A stretch of 64,000 nt of DNA from Woeseiaceae bacterium (GTDB lineage: Bacteria > Pseudomonadota > Gammaproteobacteria > Steroidobacterales > Woeseiaceae), in contig JANQLK010000022.1 of assembly GCA_028280615.1 (NCBI GenBank), positions 124,001 through 188,000 on the forward strand, given 5' to 3'. This document shows, in pieces, positions 8,000 to 16,875 of the stretch (positions within the stretch are counted from its first letter, which is position 1; each line of letters opens with the position of its first letter). The notes under the pieces were generated by a model. The model was not told where the DNA came from. It did not search any database and worked only from the letters and a program-made list of their open reading frames with translations. The translations under genes and the position numbers were made by a program.

Positions 8000-8821
8000 A
8001 TGTTGAATTTCATTCGTGCCGTTTTGCTCCCCGCGCTGCTGCTGACCTCCTTTGGCGGCGTCGCCGCCGAAACCGTTGCAATCATCGGCACGGGCGATAT
8101 GGGCGATTCGCTGGGCCCAAAGATCGCCGAGGCCGGCTACGAGATAGTCTACGGCAGCCGCGACCCGGCCCGCGAGTCGGTGCAGGCCCTCGTCGCCGCG
8201 ACCGCCGGCAAGGCATCCGCTACGACACCCAGGGAGGCGGCGCAGGCGGCCGACATCGTGCTGCTCGCCGTGCCTTGGCCACCCATGGAAGAGGTCGCCC
8301 AAGGTCTCGGCAATCTCGACGGCAAAATCGTCATCGACGTGTCGTTCGCGTTCGAGCAGGGCGCGGACGGTTACCCGGTCATGAGCGTCGAAACTTCGAG
8401 TGCCGAGATGATCCAGGGCTGGAATCCGGGCGCGCATGTCATTAAGTGGAGCCTGCCGACGGCACACTACATCGATTTTCCCGAGAAGCTCGGCGCGCGG
8501 CCTTCCAACCTGATCGCCGGAGACGATCGGCAGAGCAAGGAGAAGGTTGCGGCAATCGCGCACGCGATCGGCCAGGACCCGTTCGATTCGGGCCCGCTCA
8601 GGATGTCCCGCGCCATCGAGGCGCAGGTTCTCCTGTTCATGGTACCGCTGTATCAGCGACGAACCGCGCACTGGGAGAACGTCACGGTTCGTTCCAGCTA
8701 CTGGTCGTGCTTCTGGGGCGATGACTGGTCCGAGCCGGTCGCCGATGCCGATGCGCTCGCGGAATTTCCCGAACACGGCCAGCCGCTCGAGGATTGCAGC
8801 GCGTATACGGACGGAGAGTAA
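8000..8821 (+). CDS. Exported NADPH:F420 reductase-like Rossmann protein
   Basis: 273 residues. A typical Sec signal peptide (residues 1-22, FIRAVLLPALLLTSFGGVAA) precedes a dinucleotide-binding fold starting at once with TVAIIGTGDMGDSLGPKIA (GxGxxG) and YGSRDPARE, the NADP-phosphate-binding SRxP segment of the F420 oxidoreductase family. The domain continues through DIVLLAVPWPPMEEVAQ and GKIVIDVS. The C-terminal third contains two Cys (SCFWGDDW and EDCSAY). Family members are normally cytoplasmic; export to the periplasm, where NADPH is scarce, is odd. The ATG at 8000 is the only start that retains the signal peptide. It is divergent from the DUF6174-like gene. Confidence 0.75.
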   Translation: MLNFIRAVLLPALLLTSFGGVAAETVAIIGTGDMGDSLGPKIAEAGYEIVYGSRDPARESVQALVAATAGKASATTPREAAQAADIVLLAVPWPPMEEVAQGLGNLDGKIVIDVSFAFEQGADGYPVMSVETSSAEMIQGWNPGAHVIKWSLPTAHYIDFPEKLGARPSNLIAGDDRQSKEKVAAIAHAIGQDPFDSGPLRMSRAIEAQVLLFMVPLYQRRTAHWENVTVRSSYWSCFWGDDWSEPVADADALAEFPEHGQPLEDCSAYTDGE

Positions 8822-8865
8822 CCGGGCGCGGCGGCCGCCTGGCGCGTTCCGACCGACGCGACGCC

Positions 8866-9516
8866 TCAGTAGTGAAAATGTGTATCGATGACGTCTTCGC
8901 CCGCGAACAGATGCCCCGTCAGCCGCGCGTGCAGCGGACTCGAGCGCGGGATGTGTGCGAGCAGGTACTGCATCTGGTCGGCCAGGACGCGGCGGCCTTT
9001 GAGATAGATGTACTCGGCGTAACTCGGCGTGAACGGCACGGCGATGAGTTCCATCGACGCTTGCTCGGGCGTCCGGCCGCCTTTGTGGTTGTTGCACCGG
9101 CGGCAGGCCGTCGCGACGTTGTTCCACGCGTCTGCGCCGCCCTGCGAGACCGGCGTGATGTGATCGCGCGTGAGGTCGCGGGTCGGGAAGCGCATCGCGC
9201 AATACAGGCAGAGGTTGCCGTCACGCTTGAACAGCGTGCGATTGTTCAGCGGTGGAACGTATTTGTCGCGGTTGCGTGAGAGGCTCTGGCTCGTGCCGTG
9301 GGTGGCGATGATCGAGTTGACGTCGATCTTGCTCTGCCGGCCGTCGAAATTGTAGCCGCCGAAGACCGTGTAGAGGCGCGTCCCGCAGTCATAGGCCACC
9401 TGCTCCGCGTGATAGAGGCGGACCGCTTCGCGGTAGTCGATCCACTCCAGCGGCATCCCTGCGACATCGGTTCGCAACACCTGTTGCGAAATATCGGAAG
9501 CCATTCCAGCGAGCAT
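8866..9516 (-). CDS. Small HNH endonuclease
   Basis: About 216 residues. The N-terminal half (VLRTDVAGMPLEWIDYREAV, RLYHAEQVAY) is typical of stand-alone HNH proteins of bacteria and cyanobacteria. The HNH/treble-clef module is at about residues 110-165: RDGNLCLYCAMRF (first CxxC), TRDHITPVSQGGADAWNNV (the DH and N catalytic residues) and CRRCNNHKGGRTPEQA (second CxxC). All metal and catalytic positions are present, so it is probably active on DNA or RNA; the target is unknown. I start at 9516 because GAGGTG lies 5 nt upstream; ATG at 9504 or a more distal start at 9573 are alternatives. Confidence 0.85.
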   Translation of the reverse strand: MLAGMASDISQQVLRTDVAGMPLEWIDYREAVRLYHAEQVAYDCGTRLYTVFGGYNFDGRQSKIDVNSIIATHGTSQSLSRNRDKYVPPLNNRTLFKRDGNLCLYCAMRFPTRDLTRDHITPVSQGGADAWNNVATACRRCNNHKGGRTPEQASMELIAVPFTPSYAEYIYLKGRRVLADQMQYLLAHIPRSSPLHARLTGHLFAGEDVIDTHFHY

Positions 9517-9669
9517 TAGCGCACCTCGAGTTCCGTTCGCGCGTAGCCTGAACGAACTATGTTGCAGGCTCATGACGAGAGTGTGCCGTATGGGTGGGAA
9601 AAAGCAACAGGCCTCGTCACTGTTCCGCGGGGCCGGCCAACGCGAACCGACGCTCCCGGCGAGTCTCGT

Positions 9670-11067
9670 CTACAGCTCCTTCAGCACCGCGTCGAGCGTG
9701 TCCTTTGCGTCGCCGAACAGCATGCGCGTGTTGTCCTTGAAGAACAGCGGGTTCTGAACGCCGGCGTAGCCCGTCGCCATGCTGCGCTTCAGGACGATCG
9801 TCGTGTCACCCTTCCAGCATTCCAGTACCGGCATGCCGGCGATCGGGCTATCGGGCACCTCGAGCGCCGACGGGTTGACGATGTCGTTGGCTCCGATGAC
9901 GACCGAGACGTCGACGTCCGGGAAATCGTCGTTGATCTCGTCCATCTCGAACACGATGTCGTAGGGCACCTTGGCCTCGGCGAGCAGCACGTTCATGTGG
10001 CCCGGCATGCGGCCCGCAACCGGATGGATGCCGAAGCGCACGTTGACGCCCTTTGCCCGCAGCGCCTTGGTGATCTCGAACACCGTGTGCTGCGCCTGGG
10101 CGACGGCCATGCCGTAGCCCGGAATGATCATGACTTCCCTGGCGTCCTTCAAAAGCGCCGCGGTCTCGACCGCCTCGATGGCGACGATCTCGCCCTGGTC
10201 TTCGTCGCCGCCCGCCGCGGCCGTGCCGCCGCCCGTGCCGAAGCCGCCCGCGATGACGTTCAAGAACTTGCGGTTCATCGCGCGGCACATGATGTAGGAC
10301 AGGATCGCGCCGCTCGAACCGACCAGCGCGCCCGTGACGATCAGGAGATCGTTCGACAGCATGAAGCCCGTGGCCGACGCGGCCCAGCCGGAGTAGCTGT
10401 TCAGCATCGACACGACGACGGGCATGTCGGCGCCGCCGATGGCCATGACCATGTGGATTCCGAACAGCAGCGCGACGACGGTCATGATCAATAGCGGCGT
10501 CATCCCGTCGCCCGCGGCCGACTGGATGACGAACTCACGGCCGAACCAGATCGCCGCGATAAGCAACCCCAGGTTGAGCCAGTGACGCGCCGGCAGGAGC
10601 AACGGCTTGCCGCCGATCCTGCCCGACAGCTTGCCGAAGGCGATGACCGAGCCCGAGAACGTCACGGCGCCGATGAGTACGCCGAGATAGGTCTCGATGT
10701 CGTGAATCGTGAGTTCGACGCCCGTGAAGTGCACCGACGTGTCCATGAAGTTCGCGAAGCCGACCGCGACGGCGGCGAGGCCCACGAGACTGTGCAGGAT
10801 CGCGACGAGCTCGGGCATCTCGGTCATCTGTACGCGCCGCGCAAGCACGAGGCCGATGCTGCCGCCGATCAGGAGCGCCGCAATCAGGATCTCGTAGTGC
10901 CGCTCGACGACGCCCAGGATCGTCGCGACCAGCGCGATCGCCATGCCGACGATGCCGTACCAGTTGCCGCGCCGCGCGGTTTCCTGGTTCGACAGCCCGC
11001 CGAGCGCGAGGATGAACAGGATTGTCGAGGCGATATACGAGACGGTTACGATGCCAGCCGTATTCAT
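9670..11067 (-). CDS. pntB: NAD(P) transhydrogenase subunit beta
   Basis: PntB is the membrane plus NADP(H)-binding subunit of proton-translocating transhydrogenase, which uses the proton gradient to reduce NADP+ with NADH. The N-terminal ~270 residues form about nine membrane helices. The C-terminal domain III carries [18 protein letters not shown] (GxGxxxAQ NADP motif), [31 protein letters not shown] and [13 protein letters not shown], all diagnostic. Length 465 matches E. coli PntB (462). It begins 7 nt after the pntA stop, so the two are surely one operon transcribed leftward. Confidence 0.97.
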   Translation of the reverse strand: MNTAGIVTVSYIASTILFILALGGLSNQETARRGNWYGIVGMAIALVATILGVVERHYEILIAALLIGGSIGLVLARRVQMTEMPELVAILHSLVGLAAVAVGFANFMDTSVHFTGVELTIHDIETYLGVLIGAVTFSGSVIAFGKLSGRIGGKPLLLPARHWLNLGLLIAAIWFGREFVIQSAAGDGMTPLLIMTVVALLFGIHMVMAIGGADMPVVVSMLNSYSGWAASATGFMLSNDLLIVTGALVGSSGAILSYIMCRAMNRKFLNVIAGGFGTGGGTAAAGGDEDQGEIVAIEAVETAALLKDAREVMIIPGYGMAVAQAQHTVFEITKALRAKGVNVRFGIHPVAGRMPGHMNVLLAEAKVPYDIVFEMDEINDDFPDVDVSVVIGANDIVNPSALEVPDSPIAGMPVLECWKGDTTIVLKRSMATGYAGVQNPLFFKDNTRMLFGDAKDTLDAVLKEL

Positions 11068-11074
11068 TTAGGCC

Positions 11075-12619
11075 TCACTTCCTGAACATTTCGAGCATGC
11101 GGCGCGTGACCGCGAAGCCGCCGGCAATGTTGATGCTCGTGATCAACACCGTGAACGCGGCGATCCACATGATCAGGCTGTTCGCCGAACTGATTTGCAA
11201 CAGCGCCCCGATCACGATGATGCTGGAGATCGCGTTGGTCACGCTCATGAGCGGCGTGTGCAGCGCCGGTGTCACGTTCCAGATCACCATGTAGCCGACG
11301 AAGCAGGCCAGCACGAACACCGTGAAATGCGCCATGAACGACTCGGGAGCGACGGCGCCCAGGCCCAGCAGCGCGAGCCCGCCGATGACCATAGCGACGA
11401 CCGGACCCATGACCGATGGCTTCGTCTCCTCAGCGGCTTCGGGGGCCGGCGCCGGAGCCGGTGCGGCCTTCGGTGGTGCCGCCGAGAGCTTCGGCGCCGG
11501 CGGCGGCCAGGTCGTCTCGCCGTCCTTGCACACCGTCGCGCCGCGGATGACCTCGTCCTCCATGTCGACGACGATGTTGCCGTCCTTCCCGGGCGTGAGA
11601 TCGGTCAGCAGGTGTTTGAGGTTGGTTGCGTACAGCTGGCTCGACTGCGCGGCCAGCCGGCTCGGCAGGTCCGTGTAGCCGATGATCGTCACGCCGTGTC
11701 GGACGACGACTTCGCCCGGCTCCGTGAGTTCACAGTTGCCGCCCTGCTCGGCGGCAAGGTCGACGACGACGCTGCCATCCTTCATCGACTCGACCATGTC
11801 CGCCGTGATCAGCCGCGGCGCGGGCTTGCCCGGGATCAGCGCGGTCGTGATGATGATGTCGACGTCTTTCGCCTGCTCGGCGAACAGCGCCATCTCGGCG
11901 GCGATGAACTCCTCGCTCATGACCTTGGCGTAACCGCCCTCGCCCGAGCCGCCCTCGTCGTCCTCGAAATCGAGCATCAGGAACTCGGCGTCCATGCTCT
12001 CGACCTGCTCCTTGACCTCGGGGCGGGTATCGAAGGAGCGGACGATCGCGCCCATGCTCTTCGCGGCGCCGATCGCGGCGAGTCCCGCGACGCCGGCGCC
12101 GATCACGAGCACCTTGGCCGGCGGCACCTTGCCGGCCGCCGTGATCTGGCCCGTGAAGAAGCGGCCGAAGTGCTGCGCGGCCTCGACGACGGCGCGGTAG
12201 CCGCCGATGTTGGCCATCGAGCTCAGCGCGTCCATCTTCTGCGCGCGGGAGATTCGCGGCACGCTGTCCATGGCCATGACCGTTGCGCCCGTGGCCGTGA
12301 GCTGATTGAGCAGCGCCTCGTTCTGGCCCGGCCAGATGAAGCTGATCAGCGTCTGGTCCGATCGGAGGCTGTCGGCCTCGCCGCCCTCCGGGCCGCGGAC
12401 CTTCAGGACGATGTCGCACTCGCTCCAGATAGCGAGGCCGCCGTCGACGACCTCGCAGCCGGCATCGCGGTAGGCCTCGTCCGAGAAGCTCGCGGCGGCG
12501 CCGGCGCCCGACTCGACGGCCAGCTCGAAACCCAACTTCTGGAGTTCGACGGCTACGCTCGGGGTCGTCGCGACCCGGCGTTCGCCGGCGTGAATTTCTC
12601 TGGGCACACCGATTTTCAT
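11075..12619 (-). CDS. pntA: NAD(P) transhydrogenase subunit alpha
   Basis: PntA carries the NAD(H)-binding domain I. The start [20 protein letters not shown] is the canonical alanine-dehydrogenase-like N-terminus; [20 protein letters not shown] is the NAD-binding GxGxxG. A proline/alanine-rich linker (~residues 370-400) leads to four C-terminal helices ([20 protein letters not shown] onward). At 514 residues this is the two-subunit E. coli-type arrangement, not the split pntAA/pntAB type. The ATG is directly preceded by a strong inverted repeat that includes the ribosome binding site, listed separately. Confidence 0.97.
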   Translation of the reverse strand: MKIGVPREIHAGERRVATTPSVAVELQKLGFELAVESGAGAAASFSDEAYRDAGCEVVDGGLAIWSECDIVLKVRGPEGGEADSLRSDQTLISFIWPGQNEALLNQLTATGATVMAMDSVPRISRAQKMDALSSMANIGGYRAVVEAAQHFGRFFTGQITAAGKVPPAKVLVIGAGVAGLAAIGAAKSMGAIVRSFDTRPEVKEQVESMDAEFLMLDFEDDEGGSGEGGYAKVMSEEFIAAEMALFAEQAKDVDIIITTALIPGKPAPRLITADMVESMKDGSVVVDLAAEQGGNCELTEPGEVVVRHGVTIIGYTDLPSRLAAQSSQLYATNLKHLLTDLTPGKDGNIVVDMEDEVIRGATVCKDGETTWPPPAPKLSAAPPKAAPAPAPAPEAAEETKPSVMGPVVAMVIGGLALLGLGAVAPESFMAHFTVFVLACFVGYMVIWNVTPALHTPLMSVTNAISSIIVIGALLQISSANSLIMWIAAFTVLITSINIAGGFAVTRRMLEMFRK

Positions 12620-12652
12620 AGAGTACGTCTCCGTTGGAACGGGCGTACTCTA
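12619..12652 (-). promoter_or_regulatory. Inverted repeat/hairpin enclosing the pntA Shine-Dalgarno and touching the start codon
   Basis: On the mRNA strand the 9-bp arms TAGAGTACG and CGTACTCTA pair perfectly, the last A being the A of the pntA ATG. Between them, CCGT-TCCA-ACGG forms a second short stem. The only Shine-Dalgarno-like sequence, ACGGAG, lies inside the structure. It could block translation in the RNA, or be a dyad operator in the DNA. The arms are seen directly; the role is inferred. Confidence 0.6.
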
Positions 12653-12689
12653 TCAGGGTTGACGGCTGCTCACATACCGCGCCGGCGGC

Positions 12690-13253
12690 TCATTGCCGCC
12701 TGCGATCGCTACGCGCCGGCGGACGACGGTCGCGCAGTTGATCGCGAAGTCTCTGGCGTTGCTCGGGCGTCATGTCGCGCAGCCGCTCACGCAGTCGCTC
12801 GCGCTGTTCCGGCGTCATGTCGCGCCAGCGCTGCCTGAGCAGCTGCCGTTGCTCCTGGCGCATATCCTGAAAACGCCGGAAGTTGTCACGGATGCGCTGC
12901 TGCTGCTCGGGCGACATGCTCTTGAAGATATGCCAGCGCTCACGAATGATGTCGCGCTCCTCGGCGGACAGTTGCTGCCAGCGATCGAAACGGCCCCGCG
13001 CCGCATCGCGCTGCTCGGGCGACATGGCCAGCCAGCGGTCCGCGCCGCTGGCGAGATTCTGGCGGCGCTCCTCCGGCAGCGCGTCCCAGTTTTCGGCGAA
13101 CGGTTTGAGCACCTGCTGCTGCTCGGCGCTCAGGCTGTCCCAGCTGACGTTGGCGAAGGCCGGACCCGCAGTCAGAAACGCGCAGACGATGAACAGCCGG
13201 ATGGCCCGCGTGGCGGCGCGGCCGAACCATTCGGTGCACGTTCTAGCCTTCAT
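12690..13253 (-). CDS. DUF3106 periplasmic protein with repeated [MS]xPEQR motifs
   Basis: 187 residues with an N-terminal signal peptide (AIRLFIVCAFLTAGPAFA). The mature part is a helical, very Arg/Gln/Glu-rich repeat: LSAEQQQVL, LPEERRQNL, MSPEQRDAA, LSAEERDII, MSPEQQQRI, MRQEQRQLL, MTPEQRERL, MTPEQRQRL. This is the DUF3106 pattern, resembling the LTxEQ repeats of Spy/CpxP chaperone-like proteins. It is the last gene of a four-gene ECF sigma cassette (transcribed leftward) and overlaps the preceding small gene by 11 nt. A role as an envelope-stress effector is inferred from gene order only. Confidence 0.82.
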   Translation of the reverse strand: MKARTCTEWFGRAATRAIRLFIVCAFLTAGPAFANVSWDSLSAEQQQVLKPFAENWDALPEERRQNLASGADRWLAMSPEQRDAARGRFDRWQQLSAEERDIIRERWHIFKSMSPEQQQRIRDNFRRFQDMRQEQRQLLRQRWRDMTPEQRERLRERLRDMTPEQRQRLRDQLRDRRPPARSDRRRQ

Positions 13254-13491
13254 CGTCGTTCTCCATCGGTTCGTCGGATCGCGGCTCCGGCCGGCGTTCG
13301 TCCAGATCGTCGACGTTCGGAACCGGCGCGTCGTCGAACGGCGTCTCCTCGAACAATGCCCAGTCCTCGTCCTGCCCGTCCCACATGCCGAGGTACTCGA
13401 GGAACGCGGCGTCCGGGCTCGCCGGCTCCTCCGCAGGCGCCGGGCTCGCAGCGATCAGCAGCATTGCGGACAGACATCGGCTAACCCGCAT
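13243..13491 (-). CDS. Small acidic exported protein of the ECF cassette
   Basis: 82 residues from the ATG at 13491; a GTG 4 codons upstream is possible. A signal peptide (RCLSAMLLIAASPAPA) is followed by an acidic mature region with AAFLEYLGMWDGQDEDWALF and a Pro/Asp-rich tail. It overlaps both the preceding membrane protein and the following DUF3106 gene, so it is part of a tightly coupled operon. I do not recognise a named domain; similar small proteins occur between the DUF3619 and DUF3106 genes of related cassettes (from memory). Confidence 0.72.
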   Translation of the reverse strand: MRVSRCLSAMLLIAASPAPAEEPASPDAAFLEYLGMWDGQDEDWALFEETPFDDAPVPNVDDLDERRPEPRSDEPMENDDEG

Positions 13492-13849
13492 TGTCGGCCG
13501 CACCGGCCTCGAGCGAATCGAGCACGGCGTAGAACTCGAGATCCTCGAACATCTCGAAGCTTTCCTCGCTGACTAGAATCTCGAAGTCCGTTGCCGCCGG
13601 CACCGGCGCCGCTACCTCGGGCACGGGCCCGCGCAGCATGACGACGGCAACCACGGCGGCGGCCGCGAGGCCCGTCGCCGGCATCCACCGTAGCCACCGC
13701 TGCCCCGCGTCCGGCCTCGCCGCCTCGGCGAGTGCCGCCTGGCGGCCGCGGTTGAGCTTCGACAGCGTCGCGGCGTCAAGCCGGTCGACGCTGTCATCGA
13801 ACAGGGCTTTCGCCTGTCGCTCGAGCTTGTCGTCGTTTACCTCGTTCAT
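13481..13849 (-). CDS. DUF3619-like anti-sigma-type membrane protein
   Basis: 122 residues. The N-terminus (KLERQAKALFDDSVDRLDAATLSKL, then NRGRQAAL) is a cytoplasmic helical region, followed by one transmembrane helix (GLAAAAVVAVVMLRG, ~residues 60-74) and an acidic periplasmic tail. It begins at an ATG overlapping the sigma factor stop by 4 nt. Size, topology and position match DUF3619 proteins, which sit directly downstream of ECF sigma genes; anti-sigma function is inferred. There is no zinc-binding HxxxCxxC motif. Confidence 0.72.
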   Translation of the reverse strand: MNEVNDDKLERQAKALFDDSVDRLDAATLSKLNRGRQAALAEAARPDAGQRWLRWMPATGLAAAAVVAVVMLRGPVPEVAAPVPAATDFEILVSEESFEMFEDLEFYAVLDSLEAGAADNAG

Positions 13850-14448
13850 TGCCAGTGTTCTCCGAGCCGCTCGCGGAGCGTATGCACCGCGCGCGAGTAG
13901 TGGGTCTTGACGCTGCCCGTGCTAACGCCCATTGCCGTGGCCGTGCCCGCGACGTCGAGCCCTTCGAACGTCCGCAGCATGAACGCTTCGCGCTGCCTCG
14001 CGGGCAACTCGCGAATCGCCGATTCGAGGCTGTCCATGGCCTCACGGTTTTCGAGCTCGCGGTCGGGTCTCGGGTCTGCCGGGTCGGGCGCCGACTGCAC
14101 GAAATCGTAGTCGTCGTCCTCGCCGCCGCGGCCGAACCAGACCATCACGCGTTTGCGCACGCTTTGCCGCCGGTGCCAGTCGCGGATGCCGTTTTTGAGG
14201 ATCCGGTAGAACAGCGGTGTCCATTCGTCGCCCGGCCGTCCCGCGTAGCTTCGGGCGAGCTTGACCATCGCATTTTGCACGAGGTCCAGCGCCTCGTCGC
14301 GATCGCGGACGGCGATCTCCGCGATGCGCAGCGCGCGCCGCTCAACATCGGCGAAGAACCGGTTAAGTTCGCGTTCGCGCTCCAGCCTCTGTGCTCCCGT
14401 TCGCCTCTCGCCCGACGATACCGCAAAAACTCCGGCACAGGCGCTCAT
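13846..14448 (-). CDS. ECF RNA polymerase sigma factor (first cassette)
   Basis: 200 residues with sigma region 2 (LNRFFADVERRALRIAEIAV, DEALDLVQNAMVKLARSY, LFYRILKNGIRDWHRRQ) and region 4 (AIRELPARQREAFMLRTFEG, VAGTATAMGVSTGSVKTHYS). It lacks regions 1 and 3, as expected of group 4 factors. The first ~20 residues are not family-like, so the true start may be later. It heads the operon sigma/DUF3619-like/small acidic protein/DUF3106, all overlapping. The 156-bp gap to the divergent priA holds both promoters; I could not identify an ECF-type promoter with confidence. Confidence 0.9.
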   Translation of the reverse strand: MSACAGVFAVSSGERRTGAQRLERERELNRFFADVERRALRIAEIAVRDRDEALDLVQNAMVKLARSYAGRPGDEWTPLFYRILKNGIRDWHRRQSVRKRVMVWFGRGGEDDDYDFVQSAPDPADPRPDRELENREAMDSLESAIRELPARQREAFMLRTFEGLDVAGTATAMGVSTGSVKTHYSRAVHTLRERLGEHWQ

Positions 14449-14604
14449 GCCGCCGCATCCATACGATTCACGCTATTGACTCCGTTGGCAGCTTCTCTAC
14501 CTTTTACTCTCCTTGTAACGCTCGACACGCCCCGACGTTGACGCCGGCAGGCGCTCTCTGCACCACTTTATGTTAAACAGCCCGCCCGAGCCGTCGAAAC
14601 AGTC

Positions 14605-16806
14605 GTGAACGCACCGAAAATCCTTAAAGTTGCCGTCAACGTGCCGCTGTCGCGGCTGTTCGACTACCGGCCGCCGAGCGGCCAGCCCCCGGCCGCGATC
14701 GGAGCCCGCGTGCGCGTGCCGTTCGGCCGGCGAAAGCTCACGGGCGTCGTCATGGGCATAAGCGACGAGAGCGACGTCGACGCGTCGAAACTCAAATCCG
14801 CGATCGAGACGCTGGACGCGGCTCCCCTGTTGTCCGACGAGGACCTGTGGCTCATCCGCTTCACGAGCGACTACTACCATCACCCGATCGGCGAGGTCAT
14901 GGCCGCCGCCTTGCCGGCGCTGATTCGAAAGGGCGGCGCGCTCACGCCGACGCTCGAGTTCCTGACGGCGACGTCAACGGCCGGGTCGGCCGATCTCGAC
15001 GCGCTCGCGAAGCGCGCGCCGAAGCAGGCCGAGCTCCTGACCACGCTGATCGACGCGGGCGTCGACGGGCTCGACTCGGAGAGCCTGAATGCGATTCTGC
15101 AGAACTGGCGACGCCCCCTGCGTCCGCTCATCGACAAGGGGCTCGTGACCCGCGCCGAACGGGCAGCCTACTTGAGAACCACCGTCGAACCGACCGACGG
15201 CATGCCGGGCCCGCCGCTCAACGCGGCACAGCAGCAGGCGGTCGACGGCGCCGGCTCGGCAACGGGCTTCGCGCCGTATCTGCTCGACGGCGTCACGGGC
15301 AGCGGCAAGACCGAGGTATACCTGGAACTCATTCGGCGGACGATCGACACCGGTCGCCAGGCGCTCGTGCTCGTCCCCGAAATCGGGCTCACGCCGCAGC
15401 TCATCGAACGATTCCGCTTGCGGCTGGGCCTGAAGCCCGCGCTGCTGCACTCGGGGCTGACCGACCTCGAGCGGCTGGATGCCTGGCGCGAGGCCCGCGC
15501 CGGCGGCGCGCCGCTCGTCGTGGGTACGCGCTCGGCCGTGTTCACGCCGCTACCGAAGCTCGGCCTGGTAATCGTCGACGAGGAACACGACGCGTCGTTC
15601 AAACAGCAGGAAGGGCTGCGCTACTCGGCCAGGGATCTCGCGATCGCGCGCGCCAAGCGCGCCGGGTGCCCGATCGTGCTCGGCTCCGCGACACCGACGC
15701 TCGAGTTACTCAGGCACTGCCGAGACGGCGGCTACACGCGCCTCGTATTGCCGGAACGCGCGGGCGGTGCCAGGCCGCCCCGGCTGCGTATCGTCGATAC
15801 GAGCCGCGACTACTCGGACGATGGCCTGAGCAACGCACTCGGCGAGGCCGTGCGCCGGCACCTCGATGCGGGTGGACAGGCGCTCCTGTATCTCAACCGC
15901 CGCGGCTTCGCGCCGGCGCTGGTCTGCCCGGCCTGCAACCACATCGCGGAGTGCCGGCGCTGCGATTCGCGCATGACCGTACATGCCGCCGACCGGCAGC
16001 TGCGCTGTCATCACTGCGGCGCGGGCAGGCCGCTCGACGAGGTGTGTTCCGAATGCGGTGCGGAGGTCCGGGCGCTCGGCGCCGGCACCGAGCGGCTCGA
16101 GGAAGCGCTCAAGACACGCTTCCCCCAGCGTCGAATCGCGCGCATCGACAGCGACACGACCCAGCGCAAGGGCGAGATGGACGCCGCGCTCGCATCGGCA
16201 CAGCTCGGGCGATCGGACATCCTCGTTGGAACGCAGATGCTGTCGAAAGGCCACCACTTCCCGAAGCTCACGCTGGTAGGCATCGTGAACGCCGACCAGG
16301 GCCTGTTCGGCACCGATTTTCGTTCCGACGAACGCATGGCGCAGTCGATCGTCCAGGTCGCGGGTCGTGCCGGCCGCGAGGAGTCGGCCGGCGAAGTACT
16401 GATCCAGACGGCCTTTCCAAGGCATCCGTTCTGGTCGCGGCTCATCGAGTCGGGTTACGCAGGCATCGCGGGCGACGCGCTCGCCGAACGCGAGAAAGCC
16501 AACTGGCCGCCGTATTCGCGGCTCGCGCTGATTCGCGCGGCGGCGCACAAGCACCGGGATACGCACGCCTTCCTCGAGGCCGCGCGACACATGATCGGAG
16601 ACGATGCCGGCGTCCGCGTGCTCGGGCCCGTCGATGCCGTCATGGCGCGGCGCGCCGGACGCTACCGGGCGCAGCTTCTGTTGGTCGCGAATGAACGCCG
16701 CCTGCTGCACGGGCTGCTCAGGCGCTTGAGGCCCGGGCTCGAAGATGCGCCGCTCGCACGCCGGGTCCGCTGGTCGATCGACGTGGACCCGATCGAGCTG
16801 TATTGA
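14605..16806 (+). CDS. priA: Primosomal replication protein N' (PriA helicase)
   Basis: PriA recognises stalled or repaired forks and reloads the replisome through its 3'-5' helicase. The N-terminal DNA-binding region includes NVPLSRLFDYRPP. Helicase motifs are clear: Walker A GVTGSGKTEVYLELI, DEEHDASFKQQEG (motif II with the aromatic loop), GSATPTLELL and AGRAGREESAGEVLIQT (motif VI). Zinc-binding cysteines sit at CPACNHIAECRRCDSRMTVH and CHHCGAGRPLDEVCSECG. The 733 residues agree with E. coli PriA (732). The start codon is GTG. argS follows after 69 nt. Confidence 0.97.
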   Translation: MNAPKILKVAVNVPLSRLFDYRPPSGQPPAAIGARVRVPFGRRKLTGVVMGISDESDVDASKLKSAIETLDAAPLLSDEDLWLIRFTSDYYHHPIGEVMAAALPALIRKGGALTPTLEFLTATSTAGSADLDALAKRAPKQAELLTTLIDAGVDGLDSESLNAILQNWRRPLRPLIDKGLVTRAERAAYLRTTVEPTDGMPGPPLNAAQQQAVDGAGSATGFAPYLLDGVTGSGKTEVYLELIRRTIDTGRQALVLVPEIGLTPQLIERFRLRLGLKPALLHSGLTDLERLDAWREARAGGAPLVVGTRSAVFTPLPKLGLVIVDEEHDASFKQQEGLRYSARDLAIARAKRAGCPIVLGSATPTLELLRHCRDGGYTRLVLPERAGGARPPRLRIVDTSRDYSDDGLSNALGEAVRRHLDAGGQALLYLNRRGFAPALVCPACNHIAECRRCDSRMTVHAADRQLRCHHCGAGRPLDEVCSECGAEVRALGAGTERLEEALKTRFPQRRIARIDSDTTQRKGEMDAALASAQLGRSDILVGTQMLSKGHHFPKLTLVGIVNADQGLFGTDFRSDERMAQSIVQVAGRAGREESAGEVLIQTAFPRHPFWSRLIESGYAGIAGDALAEREKANWPPYSRLALIRAAAHKHRDTHAFLEAARHMIGDDAGVRVLGPVDAVMARRAGRYRAQLLLVANERRLLHGLLRRLRPGLEDAPLARRVRWSIDVDPIELY

Positions 16807-16875
16807 CCGACAGCCGAACGCAGACCCTGTAGAATCGCCGGCTCTGTCGCCAATTCGCCGGTCCGTCCGCAGTTC

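Noticed and set aside
11195..12838. 547-residue open frame antisense to pntA
   Set aside because: His/Arg/Asp-rich shadow of pntA without recognisable domains.
16803..16835. TTGACC and TAGAAT before argS as a promoter
   Set aside because: The spacer is 21 bp and the -35 overlaps the priA stop; not convincing without transcript data.
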